A stretch of DNA of 64,000 bases from Cymbomonas tetramitiformis (taxonomy: Eukaryota; Chlorophyta; Pyramimonadophyceae; Pyramimonadales; Pyramimonadaceae). The notes under the pieces are model-generated. The model worked only from the letters and a program-made list of their open reading frames with translations, made no database searches and was not told where the DNA came from. The translations under genes were made by a program, and so were the position numbers. The stretch covers positions 1 through 64,000 of the forward strand of contig LGRX02003529.1 of assembly GCA_001247695.2 (NCBI GenBank), read 5' to 3'. Positions 47,501-57,079 of this stretch are shown here, in pieces; within the stretch, counting starts at the first letter, position 1, and each line of letters opens with the position of its first letter.

Positions 47501-50500
47501 CAGTCATCACAATCGAGCCCCGCGAGCATGGAGGGGAACACCATATCCACCAAGGTGACTGCGGGCACAGCGCACATGATACCGGCAGCAACCACGGCAC
47601 TCTCGGAGGCTAAAGACTTTGGAAATACTGCTTTGCCGCATACTGCAAATCCCAAAAGGAGGGGCAAGGCGCACATCTGTAATCTCAGCTTGATTTGGGT
47701 CACAGCGAGGTCCATCTCAGCAGATATTGCATGCAAGATTGACGACTGAAGGACTGGGTTCACTGAATGCCGCTTGTGTATAAGCAATCGGTCAAGTTGA
47801 GTCAAAGACGAGGCTAAAGGCGTGGTGCTCGAAGCAGAGAGGACAACATGCGCATTCGTGCCTTGATATGCAAATGAGCTCACACCAGTCCAAGGTATCG
47901 AATTATCAAGATTCCTGAAACACGGTGCCGAAGACAAATTCCCGAAATCGAATTGTCGAGAAATCGAAAATCCATTGCCAGACAGACAGAATGTAACATG
48001 CGGACTGATCGCCACCAGATGCCTGATGGGCGCCGAGGGCTGCATCATCACCCTTGCACTCGCGCCTATCACCCCGGCCACTCCCGCTGCAGGCTCCGTG
48101 TGTCCCATCACCGACTTCACCGCCTGCAGGTGTATGCTGTACGAGTCTCCCGCCCAGCACCCTGGTTGCACCGCTTGCAGCAGCCCGTGTATGGCCCCCA
48201 CCTCGATGGGATCTCCCAGTGCTGTGCCAGTGCCATGCATCTCCAGCCCATTCACGTCGCGTATGCCTCTCTGCGGGGACCCCAACCCGCATATAGCCGC
48301 CATGATGACCTGCTGCTGGGCCGGGCCGTTGGGGGCTGTGAGTGAGCTTGAGCGGCCATCCTGGTTCACTGCTGATCCCTGCATTACTACTGCGCCTGGC
48401 GTCACGACACTGCTCGGCGTCTCCGCACCCTCACCAGCGTGTCCGAGCTTTGGTCCCGCATGCATGGTGATGACGATGCAGGCCTCGCCACGCACGTAGC
48501 CGTCCGCAGCGCTGTCCAGCGTCTTGCACCGCCCATCGCTGGACAGCATGTTGGCGCTGTATATCACCATGCTTGCGTGGGGGGTCAGAATCAGGTTGAC
48601 CCCACATGTCATCGCCGACCGGCACTCCCCGCCCACCAGGCTCCGGTGTCCCAGGTAGGTGCCCACGAGAGAGGATGAGCACGCAGTGTCCACACTCACA
48701 GCAGGCCCCGTCATGCCATACAGGTATGACAGCCGCCCCGACACCACGCTCACCCCCGTGCCCGTGGCCATGTACGCACTCATGGCTCCGAGCTGGCTCG
48801 ATGTGATGACTTGGTTGTAGTCGGGCGCATACACCCCAACGTACACCCCCCACTTCCCGCCACCGTCTTGGCTGCCTGCAGCTCTTCTAGAGGCGGGGGT
48901 ATGGCTACTGTCGTCGCTATTGACCGAAGATGCGGCTTGCGCCTTCCAGCTGCACTCCAGCAGCAGCCTCTGCTGAGGGTCCATGAATGACGCCTCAGTA
49001 GCCCCTATCCCGAAGCACGCCCCGTCGAACATGCTCACGTCACGCACAAAGCTGCCAAAGCGCGGGCCCACCCCGGAGATGTGCGGGCATGGGGTGTCCA
49101 CATCCCAGCGCTCTAACTGAGGCACCACTGTCACACTGTCCGAGTCAACGTACCAGCAGCCGCTGTCACCATACGCAGATGGGCCATGACCATGCTCTCC
49201 CACCAGACTTGATGCTTGAGCCACAGCCCCGATTGCCACACACCATGCTGCCGCAGGGTGCATCTCGTGATCACAGAGCACAGGTGCGCTGTGCAGCGCC
49301 ACTGCATCTGTGGTCACCGCAGCGCCTGGGGGGTCGACGGACAGCTCTGTGTGAAGATACTGCACGACTGCATTCACCGAGGGGTAGTCAAACACCAATG
49401 TCACCGGAAGTTCCACGTTCAGCGAGCGCTCGATCATGGTCGTCACCTCCACCGCAGCCAGAGAATCCAGCCCCGCTTCCATCAGTGGGGCATCCTCATC
49501 TATGTCCATCTGAAGAGTGCTCTGCACAGCATGCAGCACCTCCCTGCGAATCACCGCTGATGTCAACGCTGCCTCTGTTGCCGATCCGGACACTGTTGTC
49601 ATCGTGGCCGCGGGGATCTGTGCAGATTCTGCACCACTCCCAGCCTCCAATATGCATTGCGCAAACATGTCTGGAATGCCGGGGATCGCCTCGGACATTC
49701 TGCTCCAGACGAAGGGGCTGGCCACCAGCTGACCGCCCATCACGCGCATGCCGCGGCTCGATGCCCGCAGGCTATGCATGCACGCATGCAGCACCGAGAG
49801 ACCCTGCTCAGGTGTGAGCACCCCGAACCCGTACCGCTCGGCTCTGAGGAGCGTCCCTCTGTCTTGCATCGCCATGCCGTCTGTCCCCCATGCCCCCCAC
49901 TGAATACTGATGCACGCCGCACCTTTATGTTGCTGCTGCTCGGCCCAAGAGTCAAGCCCTGCATTCGCAGCCGAGTAGCTGGCCTGCCCTGCTGAGCCCA
50001 CCAACGCCGCCACAGATGAGAATGCCACAGCTACGTCAAGCGGGTGCGCTGAAAGCGCGGAGCCCGACATGTGTGCCGCCGCACCCAATTTAGGGGCCAG
50101 CACCCCATATATGGAGCCAGCGGTCTGGTTGGCCAGCACCGCATCCTGCAGAATGCCGGCCGTATGCATGATACCCCCAATGGGGAAGCGCATGCCGTAC
50201 GGGGAGGACGTCGTGGAGGCGAGGTCCTCCGTGCAGGAGACATCGACACGAGTCATGTGCATCACGCTGTGGTGGTGAGCCAATGCGGACGAGGGCTGCA
50301 TCCAGGGCAGCGAGCAAGCAAGGCGGGTACGCCCGGTGCGGCTGAGGAGGCAAGGGAGGGAGGCAGCGCTGCGGAGCATCCACGTGCCCACGAGCATCCC
50401 CAAGGAACCAGTCCCGCCGGTGATTAGAGCTTGTGCACTCCGGCAGTCCGACCACTTTTTGTTTGCGAGAGTTATCGGCGTTCTGAGCAGGTCTGCCATC

Positions 50501-53500
50501 ATCAGTAACTGCCTCACACGCACCTGGTTGGCATCAAAGACGGTCTTCTGCATGGCACCCGTGTTGTCAGCTGAGGCGGCATGCTGAGCCAAGCATCCAG
50601 CCACAGAAGGGATATCCGATTTGCAAGGATGCACTTGGATCATGGCAATCTTTGCGATGGAAGGTGCACCTTCAGCTGCTGCAGTGGAGATCAAAGAGTG
50701 GAGCTGGCTGCAGCTCAAACTGGGTATCGGTCGAGCGACAGTTGCACAGCCGTCGGTGTTACCACTGCTGACCACCTGAGGGCGGTCATGCAGCGAGGGC
50801 CTCTGTGCAAAAAAGTTAAAAGCTGCAAGCAGTGGCACATGCGGGAGCATCTGGGGAAGCGGTCGCATTGTGCCAGCAGCATCAAGGTTGCCCTCGAATG
50901 TGTGTGGATGTACAGGCACCTCCGTCCTTCTCTCCGGAATAAGGATCAGATCGGGAATGGTGCGCCATCTCAGCGTATACAGAGCCTTTGTCACAGAGTG
51001 TGGGGAAGCCACTGGCATCTGCGGAGGCTGACCAATGCCCATGGAGCGCACACCGACGGCTTCAAATAATAAGGTCGCTGCCCTTGGCCCTGACATCATT
51101 CGATGGGTACTGCTTGCTGTGGCTTGCCCATCGCAGGCAGCATGCTCTTGCATCCCAACTGCAGCACATCTAGTGTTGTGGGCCAATGGCATGTAGTAGC
51201 TCAGCAAGGACACCAAGCGGGTGGCATGTGGCGCCAGCACGTTTCTCATCTGAGAGATTCCGGCATCGAGAGTGGTGACGAGGTGCGGGGTTTCCAATGA
51301 GTTGACCGCCACTGGCCACAGCCTCCCCGCAGTGAATGCCGCCCTAGGTAGGATGGGCGCTGCACTCGGACATGCAAGTTGCTGCAAGGATACAGCCAGG
51401 CGCTGTGACGGCACGGGAGATTCGGCCCTGCGTGCTCCAGTGACTGAGCTCGAGCTGATGCAGAGATTGGTGGCAAAGAACGTTGCAATCTCGGTGCGTG
51501 TCCTGCGGAGCGATGTGCTGCCGGATAATGTGATGGCGCTGTTCTTTGAATCGAGTGGCACATGGCAGTGAAGCTCATCGTTCTTTGTCAGCTGGCCTCC
51601 TTCGTCTCCAGCTTTGTCTGACACGAGTGGCAGCACCTGACCCACGAAGAGCATCTCCGACACAGCGACATTGAGCGCACGCATCTCGGAGACCCTCCGG
51701 GAGGCCCGCGTGACTTCTGCGGCAAGCTCCAGAACAGCTGCATCAGGCAGTACGTACATCCGCTGATAGCGGCATTGGCACCAGCACATCATCAGCGCAG
51801 AGCTCAGCTTGCACACAAGCTGCATAGCGTCATCATTGTGACTGGGACTCAAAACATGGGATATCAATGGGCAACTTGCTGGCTGGTACCATAGACATCT
51901 TCGATTAGCAGATCGTGACACGTCTTGATCAAACGGTGTTCTGGAATCCTGCCTGCACGTCACGACGTGCACATTGGTGCCTTGGAATGCAAATGCGCTG
52001 ACTCCAACAGCGGCGCCATGGACACTGCTGCTAGGATGTGGAGCACCCGTTTTGGGTAGCGCCACAATATGCTGCGTGACGGGTCGCATCCCACCCTTTG
52101 ATGATAGAAGGAGGGCACTCCCCACATACGGGTTCAGGGTTCGAAGATAGGGCAATGATGACACTGTCACATGGGTGACTGCATAGGTTGCGTGAAGCAG
52201 CCCGATTAGCCCAGCCGCGGCCTCAGTGTGTCCTAGGAAGGACTTGGCTGCGCTCACTGTGAATGGTGGTGCATGCTCGCTGTGTTGTTTGCACTCTGTG
52301 CGCAGGACAGATCGAGCGGCTCCCAGCTCAATTGGGTCCCCCAGTGGCGTCCCCGTGCCGTGGAGTTGCAACATAGAAACGTTCTCACGTGTTACATCAC
52401 CCTTCAGCAGCGCAGCGGCCATGACGGACTGCTGCGATGGCCCGTTCGGCGCGGTCAGTGAAGCTGTGCGGCCATCCTGACCCGCAGCAGTGCCAAGAAG
52501 GTGGAGTACACAGTCCGAGGTTAGGGCATTTGCAGTCTCTGAGAAAAGCTGCATGGCGCAGCAAGCCTCGCCTCTTCCGTACCCGTCCGCACTGCTGTCA
52601 AGCGCTTTGCACCGCCCGTCGAGGCTGAGCATGCCTGCTGCTGCGATAGTGAGCGCCGTCTCGGCAGAAAGCATCAAGTTCACCCCGGCGGCGGTGGCGC
52701 TCAGCGCCTCTCCATGGTGAAGGCTCCCGAGTGCGAGATGCACAGCCATCAGCGAGGAGGAGCATGCAGTATCAACACTGAGCGCAGCGCCTTTAAAACC
52801 GAACGCATACGCCAGCCGGCCAGCAGCCACGCTCATCGGTACTCCGGTTGCGAGCAAAGGGCTTGCGTGCAAGATGTGCGTCCTGACAGAACTGGCATAT
52901 TCCATGTGCTGAATGCCCACGAGAACCGCATGGCTGGTGCGCTGCTCCGCTCGCAACTCAGGAGATGCGATAGTGGCAGAAATAGAACTGCAGGCCACCT
53001 CTAGGAGGACCCGCTGCTGAGGATCCATGAGGCTGGCTTCGTTCGAACTGATCCCAAAGAGATCAGAATCAAAGAGTTTCACGTCCTTTATGAACGATCC
53101 AAAACGATTGTGGTTGAGCGTGGCAGTACGACTGCTAGTCGAATCTTGCTCAAAGAGGCTGAAGCCTTCGTCCCAACGATCTGCAGGTGAGAGGACAGAG
53201 TTTGGGCACGCCCATGGAACGACACTTTCGCTGTCTGTATCGAAGGACATCCGTGCGGTTATAGCAGTCGTCGCGATGGGACCCAGAGAGGAACTAGGTT
53301 GGGCCCTAGGATCAAGCGGAAGGTCAGGCACTTCTAGCTGATGCTTGTTCGCTGTCACCTGCTCATCCTGGAGCTGAACAGTTACGTATTCCGATAACAA
53401 ACGGATGGAAGGATAGTCAAATGTAATAGATGGTGGCACCTCGATGTGGAACTCGCTTCGTAAGCGCTCGTGGAGCTCGACAGCCGCCAAGGAGTCCACG

Positions 53501-54008
53501 CCTGCATCCATGAGTGGCTCATCGATATCGATGTCCACGCGAGCAATTTCCCTGATAAGGGTAATAATATGGGATTGGACAGACGGCATACTGCGATAGG
53601 TGTTACGGGACTGCCACAGAGCCGATGTGGAAGCAGAGCGCTCGTCAGTCTCGTGCTGAACTGGTTGGCTGCTTTCGGCACGTGATGAGGGGAGCGAGCG
53701 GATGGGCTTAGCTGATGCCGATTTTGACAGGTCAGTGAACAAAAGCCTTCGTTGTGGGTTGGTGCTGTTTACACGCAAAAATGGTATGGTCCTGATACGT
53801 GTGCAGATTACAGACACCCTCGCTAAGATAAGTAAAGGCCAAATGCACTCAGGAGATAAGCTTTCCAACCCAAGAGCGTCAAGTGCGTTGGTCAAGTTTG
53901 CACGTGCGATCATGCCCAAGGACGCAAACGGTCCAAAGTTGACGCTTGTCGTAGCCAGCCCAGCTTGCTGATGTGAATTTGCCAGCGAATCAAGAAATGC
54001 GTTGGCAC
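14561..54008 (-). CDS. Giant AT-less type I modular PKS, exon 2 (39.4 kb)
   Basis: One uninterrupted frame of about 13,150 codons encodes the end of KR2, ACP2, modules 3-9, and module 10 through the sulfotransferase. The ATG at 53919 is not a start: upstream residues in frame give A-N-A-F-L-D-S-L, the usual helix after the KR tyrosine, back to the acceptor gtgcag/GTGCC at 54008. The exon has eight KS, eight full KR plus the KR2 tail, nine ACP, four ER, four DH with intact motifs, four degenerate DH regions and one sulfotransferase. No acyltransferase, methyltransferase or NRPS domain is present, so malonyl units must be loaded by a separate AT. Large blocks are almost identical between modules, which makes the assembled copy number open to doubt. 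Confidence 0.97.
14600..15425 (-). other. PKS-embedded sulfotransferase domain
   Basis: It follows ACP10 directly. L-T-S-T-C-S-G-S-S-L-L (15361-15392) fits the PAPS 5'-phosphosulfate loop, T-R-H-P-A-A-A-I-A-S-S (about 14973-15020) fits the 3'-phosphate motif, and R-Y-E-E-L-V-R-D-P follows later as in the family. In known CurM/Ols-type proteins this domain sulfates the beta-hydroxyl of the ACP-bound chain, and the thioesterase then hydrolyses it with loss of CO2 and sulfate to leave a terminal alkene. The segment P-A-L-F-A-P-Q-E-L-H-L-L after the loop resembles those domains as I remember them. Confidence 0.9.
15575..19755 (-). other. PKS module 10 (terminal): KS-DH(degenerate)-KR-ACP
   Basis: KS about 18480-19755 (D-T-A-C-S-S-S at 19237-19260). 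The region 16815-18475 occupies the place of DH and KR structural half but shows no H-x3-G-x4-P motif. KR about 16010-16805 is distinct from the others: G-G-M-G-E-L-G, I-E-D in the B-type position, and Y-A-A-A-N-A. ACP about 15575-15815 reads I-D-S-I-T-A-V-E-L. Predicted to hand a beta-hydroxyacyl chain to the sulfotransferase. Confidence 0.85.
18712..27197 (-). repeat. Second ER-KR-ACP-KS duplication, period 5,313 bp
   Basis: Copies 24025-27197 and 18712-21884 match each other and the pair at 33-42 kb. They share a small insertion (A-P-T-P-S-A-H) in KR that the other pair lacks. Module 9 stays similar to modules 5 and 6 up to about 22110, while module 8 loses similarity at 27197 inside ER. 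Confidence 0.95.
19910..25060 (-). other. PKS module 9: KS-DH-ER-KR-ACP
   Basis: KS about 23790-25060 (D-T-A-C-S-S-S at 24551-24573). DH about 22780-23640 with H-Q-I-A-G-T-A-L-F-P-G-A-G-Y and L-D-N-A-M-Q-L, both motifs intact. KR structural half 22115-22775. ER about 21160-22110, KR about 20290-21085, ACP about 19910-20165. Predicted full reduction to methylene, so the carbons next to the terminal unit are saturated. Confidence 0.85.
25225..30300 (-). other. PKS module 8: KS-DH-ER-KR-ACP
   Basis: KS about 29050-30300 with D-T-A-C-S-S-S at 29851-29870; its first two thirds copy KS4/KS5 and the rest is different. DH about 28080-28920 with perfect H-R-V-V-G-R-A-L-F-P-G-A-G-Y and L-D-N-A-M-Q-L. 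KR structural half 27470-28075. ER about 26480-27465, of which only the part below 27197 matches the other ERs. KR about 25610-26400 and ACP about 25225-25475. Predicted full reduction. Confidence 0.85.
30480..34375 (-). other. PKS module 7: KS-DH(atypical)-KR-ACP(GSL)
   Basis: KS about 33105-34375, near-identical to KS6. DH-like region 32080-33100 has N-H-D-R-S-G-Y-L-V-D-N-P, one residue longer than H-x3-G-x4-P, and no clear second motif; probably inactive, but a related hot-dog activity cannot be excluded. KR about 30840-31560: the NADPH half (I-T-G-G-T-G-A-L-A) is unique, the catalytic half matches KR5/6/8/9. ACP about 30480-30705 reads G-L-G-S-L-S: the Asp before the phosphopantetheine Ser is Gly. 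Confidence 0.8.
33111..42045 (-). repeat. Tandem ER-KR-ACP-KS duplication, period 5,310 bp
   Basis: Two copies, 38421-42045 and 33111-36735, run from the start of ER through KR and ACP to the last residues of the next KS. Only scattered substitutions are visible by eye. Both share L-P-G-T-A-A-H-P-H-H in KR, separating this pair from the pair in modules 8 and 9. Confidence 0.95.
34540..39685 (-). other. PKS module 6: KS-DH-ER-KR-ACP
   Basis: KS about 38415-39685. DH about 37450-38310: L-D-H-R-V-M-H-R-P-L-F-P-G and L-V-D-T-S-M-Q-L, both catalytic residues kept. KR structural half 36750-37445. ER about 35790-36740, KR about 34920-35705 and ACP about 34540-34790, all near-identical to module 5. 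Predicted full reduction. Confidence 0.85.
39850..44985 (-). other. PKS module 5: KS-DH-ER-KR-ACP
   Basis: KS about 43700-44985, near-identical to KS4 except at its C-terminal end. DH about 42730-43620: W-D-H-R-V-V-D-R-V-L-F-P-G keeps His and Pro (Asp replaces the middle Gly) and I-L-D-N-T-T-Q-L keeps the second motif. KR structural half 42060-42725. ER about 41100-42050 with an NADPH loop of G-G-S-S-S-S-V-G. KR about 40230-41015, B-type (L-R-D). ACP about 39850-40095 with G-L-D-S-L. Predicted full reduction to methylene. Confidence 0.85.
43863..50425 (-). repeat. Tandem KR-ACP-KS duplication, period 4,137 bp
   Basis: Two copies, 48000-50425 and 43863-46288, are almost identical. Each runs from the NADPH motif at the start of KR, through ACP, to just before the C-terminal end of the next KS. 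Between them the KS tail and DH-like region differ strongly. The shared first part of KS8 (about 29675-30295) is a third partial copy. Confidence 0.95.
45230..49120 (-). other. PKS module 4: KS-DH(degenerate)-KR-ACP
   Basis: KS about 47850-49120 with D-T-A-C-S-S-S at 48671-48690. DH-like region 46300-47845: the motif reads F-A-V-C-G-K-A-V-F-P, with Phe where the catalytic His belongs, so it should be inactive. KR about 45550-46295, almost identical to KR3 (one clear change is A-N-A-E-L-D for A-N-A-G-L-D). ACP about 45230-45465. Predicted to leave a beta-hydroxyl. Confidence 0.85.
49370..53205 (-). other. PKS module 3: KS-DH(degenerate)-KR-ACP
   Basis: KS about 51955-53205, with active Cys at 52762-52764, H-G-T-G-T-P-L-G-D-P and G-H-T-E-A-A-A-G. 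The next 1.5 kb (50440-51950) keeps the general shape of DH plus KR structural half (Y-V-L-P-D-A-A-V-L-E-L-A in place of F-P-G-A-x-Y-L-E-L-A) but has lost the catalytic His. KR about 49690-50435, B-type (L-Q-D). ACP about 49370-49600. Predicted product of the step is a beta-hydroxyl. KR3 to KS4 is duplicated as KR4 to KS5. Confidence 0.85.
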
Positions 54009-54659
54009 CTGCACGTTCGAAAAGATCTAATCAGTCAACAAAACTTTCTGAAATCTGCGCTTGGTTTTGAAGGAAACGGTGATTTGCTAGCTGAAAAGAA
54101 GCTTCCTGCCTCACAAAAGAAAGGCGGTAGTGCATAACCTCAGACAACGATAGAAACTTAACTCATCGTTTCTCATTCAGAAACCGTGATTCACGTGTCT
54201 CTTCAGCACAGATTTCACGACCTCCATAGCCGACCTATGGATTCGAGCTGAGGTGCTGATACAAAAGAGGGCGGCCGTGCGTGGGGGTATAAATAAGTGC
54301 TTCCAGGAACCAGGTTCCTTGTACTCATCCGTTTTAAAGTCGATTTCTCGCGGGTTGTGAAGACTTTTGAAAGCATGCACTTTCCCTTCATCTTGAATAT
54401 TGAATAATGACTTTGAGAATAGTGAAATGCGATGCAGCTCTTTTTTCGAGGAGGTAGAGCCCTACTCTTCCTCTTCGTCGGAAATGCGGAGACCGTCAGC
54501 TGATTTTTTCGTCCTTTCAATAGACTCTACTGCTTATTGTTTTTCAATGTTCTTCTCAGTCGAGTGTCGCTGTAGTCCTCTGAAGTCCTAAAGTCCTTGG
54601 GACTTTATAGCTCTAGTCCTTTAGTCCTAGACCTAGTGTAGTCCTAGACTATGGACTAA

Positions 54660-56123
54660 GGCCTGTGCTACACCGGATTTCGGTACACTGTCGAGAAGCA
54701 AATAAGATTCGTTTCGCCGGGTCATACAGTCTCCATATGACCCAGCGATCATTTTCAGACGAGTTATTAAATCTATAAATCACAGTCCGCGCGATCAGAT
54801 TAAAATCGACATTCGCCTGATCGAACGTGCGAACGTGTATAAATGCAGATTTTCCACGTCGAAAACTAGACGACCCGATCTTGAACAGTGTCTGTGATTG
54901 GAAAATGCAGCATATTCTAGTCCAGCGATACACGATCTTCGCACCCCAGCTAGCCGGTGGTCTCTCTGAACCGTTTCCGTTGTTTTGATCTGATGATCCA
55001 GGATTTGTCGCAGGCGACATTTGGGTGACATTTGGTGCAAGCTGAAGACGCCCCATGAAAGGTTCAAGAAATTAAAGAAAGCCACGAGGTTAGGAAACAT
55101 ACCTACGAGCGCGAAATGCTTGTGTTACGTGGTGCACTAGTTGTTTCCCTCTAGCAACGCGACGATTCCAAAGAACATTTTTTCTGTGCGTTCAAGGTTG
55201 TCGATTATGGCTAAGTGAAAACTTCTTGCTCTGGCAGACGAACTCTTCAAAACAAGGATCACGGTAACCAAGCACTTGAACGAGATCGCCATCTTGGGTT
55301 AAGTTAGTCTGGGTTGAGAGTGTATATTTTCGTAGACACAATTTCTGATAAAGAAAATTGAGCTGTGAGATACATGTTCTCTATGGTTATAACACAAGCT
55401 GTCACTTGATTGTTTTCGTTATTACCGTTTGTTTGACAAGCTGTCTTGGGGTGGGAGAGCCAGCATAGCATACGATAGCATGCCATATCCGATATCGATA
55501 TGATTAATGATATGCATATCTTTCCAAACGCCATCGTCATATTGGCCACACGAACTAAAGAAAAAACCAAAAAACTTTTCAAACGCCGTCGTCATATTGG
55601 CCACAGCCTTTTAACAGACAGACACTTATGCTATAACTATAACTAGCAGATTTGAGATTAGCACGCCCCAACCGGCTCACCGTCGGAACCGGCCGGAGTT
55701 ATGACAGACAAGGGAACGTATTCAATTGGCCGCCGGAGCATTTCCATTCACCGGCTACCCACGACCAATAGAACATTAACGATCAAAAAACCGTATCTGA
55801 TCCGATTCCTCCGAATATCCCCAATCATTATATTTTGCACTGTTAAGAAACAGGAAAGGTGTGCGCAAGCATCTTTTTAACTACCATCGTTTCACTGGCT
55901 CACCCCCATTTTCCACTGTTTTCATTGGCCCCCCCCGGCACCGTGATTTCCTATAACGATTTCGAGGTCCCAAATGTTGGACGATTATTTGCTTTTTGGC
56001 ATTTCACAAATAATGACTTCGCATGACCTCGCATGACATCGCCGGATGACAGTCGCGACAGGAGCCAATGAAATCGCTGCGATCAACACATTTGCTTTCC
56101 CAAGTTTCGGTGTAGCACAGGCC
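54660..56123. mobile_element. Harbinger-like non-autonomous element, 1,464 bp
   Basis: The ends are inverted GGCCTGTGCTACACCG with TAA on both sides (54657-54659 and 56124-56126). A TAA/TWA 3-bp duplication and GG-start ends fit PIF/Harbinger; the assignment is inference. Its first 180 bp and last 140 bp match the neighbouring shorter element. No transposase was recognised in the interior. Confidence 0.75.
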
Positions 56124-56247
56124 TAAGTCCTTTCAGCTTCGAGTTCCGACGCGAGAGAGGTTTAGAGCTACACGCGTGTCATATTAGGTCATATGTCATG
56201 TGAATGCCGCTGCCGATGCCGATGCGATCTTCCGATATATCATATAA

Positions 56248-56863
56248 GGCCTGTGCTACACCGGATTTTGGTACACTGTCGAGAAGCAAATAAGATTCGT
56301 TTCGCCGGGTCATACAGTCTCCATATGACCCGGCGATCATTTTCAGACGAGTTATTTAATCTATAAATCACAGTCCGCGCGATCAGATTAAAATCGACAT
56401 TCGCCTTATCGAACGTGCGAAACGACTTAAAAAGGAATATTTCGGGCAAACGCGCGATATGTGTAGGATATGCGCAGAATTCTGATTTTCCGGGCGAGCG
56501 GAAGCATGTGGAACACTCCACGTCGAAAACTAGACGACCCCATCTTGAACAGTGTCTGTGATTGGAAAATGCAGCATATTCTAGTCCAGCGATACACGAT
56601 CTTCGCACCCCGGCTAGCCGGTGGTCTCTGTGAACCGTTCCCGTTTTTTTGATCTGATGATCCAGGATTTGTCCCAGGCGACATTTGGGTGACATTTGGT
56701 GCAAATGTTGTCCAACATTTGGACGATTATTTGCTTTTTGGCATTTCACAAATAATGACTTCGCATGACCTCGCATGACATCGCCGGATGACAGTCGCGA
56801 CAGGAGCCAATGAAATCGCTGCGATCAACACATTTGCTTTCAAGTTTCGGTGTAGCACAGGCC
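56248..56863. mobile_element. Harbinger-like MITE, 616 bp, deletion relative of its neighbour
   Basis: It has the same inverted ends GGCCTGTGCTACACCG and TAA flanks (56245-56247 and 56864-56866) as the 1,464-bp element. The terminal regions and a middle segment (lysine/arginine-free, about 56520-56690) also occur in the larger copy, but about 850 bp of its interior is missing or replaced. It lies in the same orientation within the PKS intron. Confidence 0.8.
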
Positions 56864-57079
56864 TAAACACAAAACAGAAAGATAGGGAAGATCGAGATGC
56901 ATTGCAATAGACGCGCGGCGCGGCGGACGGCCGGACGCGGACACGACCGCCAGACGCCAGACCCCACTCATCAATTTTATGAAAAATAACATAAGAGCTC
57001 TGCAATCATCAGTACAGTACACAGTAGAGATCCTCTCGTCAGAAAATCCTAAATGAACAATGGAAACGGTTGTTCTCAC

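Larger units (their letters stand above)
54009..57079 (-). other. PKS intron 1 (3,071 bp)
   Basis: Donor TATGCAG/gtgaga (57079) and acceptor gtgcag/GTGCC (54009). Joining them turns ...M-S-H-Y-A and A-N-A-F-L-D... into a continuous KR active-site helix in frame, which is strong proof of splicing. Both unspliced frames otherwise run into unrelated sequence. The intron holds two related inverted-repeat elements and an AGTCCT-rich patch at about 54575-54660; no gene was recognised. Confidence 0.95.

Noticed and set aside
16815..51950. Acyltransferase domain hidden in the divergent regions after KS
   Set aside because: No G-H-S-x-G or similar AT motif was found; position and remaining motifs fit DH and KR structural halves.
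53917..53919. ATG at 53919 as the start of a separate 13,120-residue protein
   Set aside because: The frame continues upstream into the conserved end of a KR domain back to a splice acceptor at 54008, and joins in phase with the exon ending at 57080.
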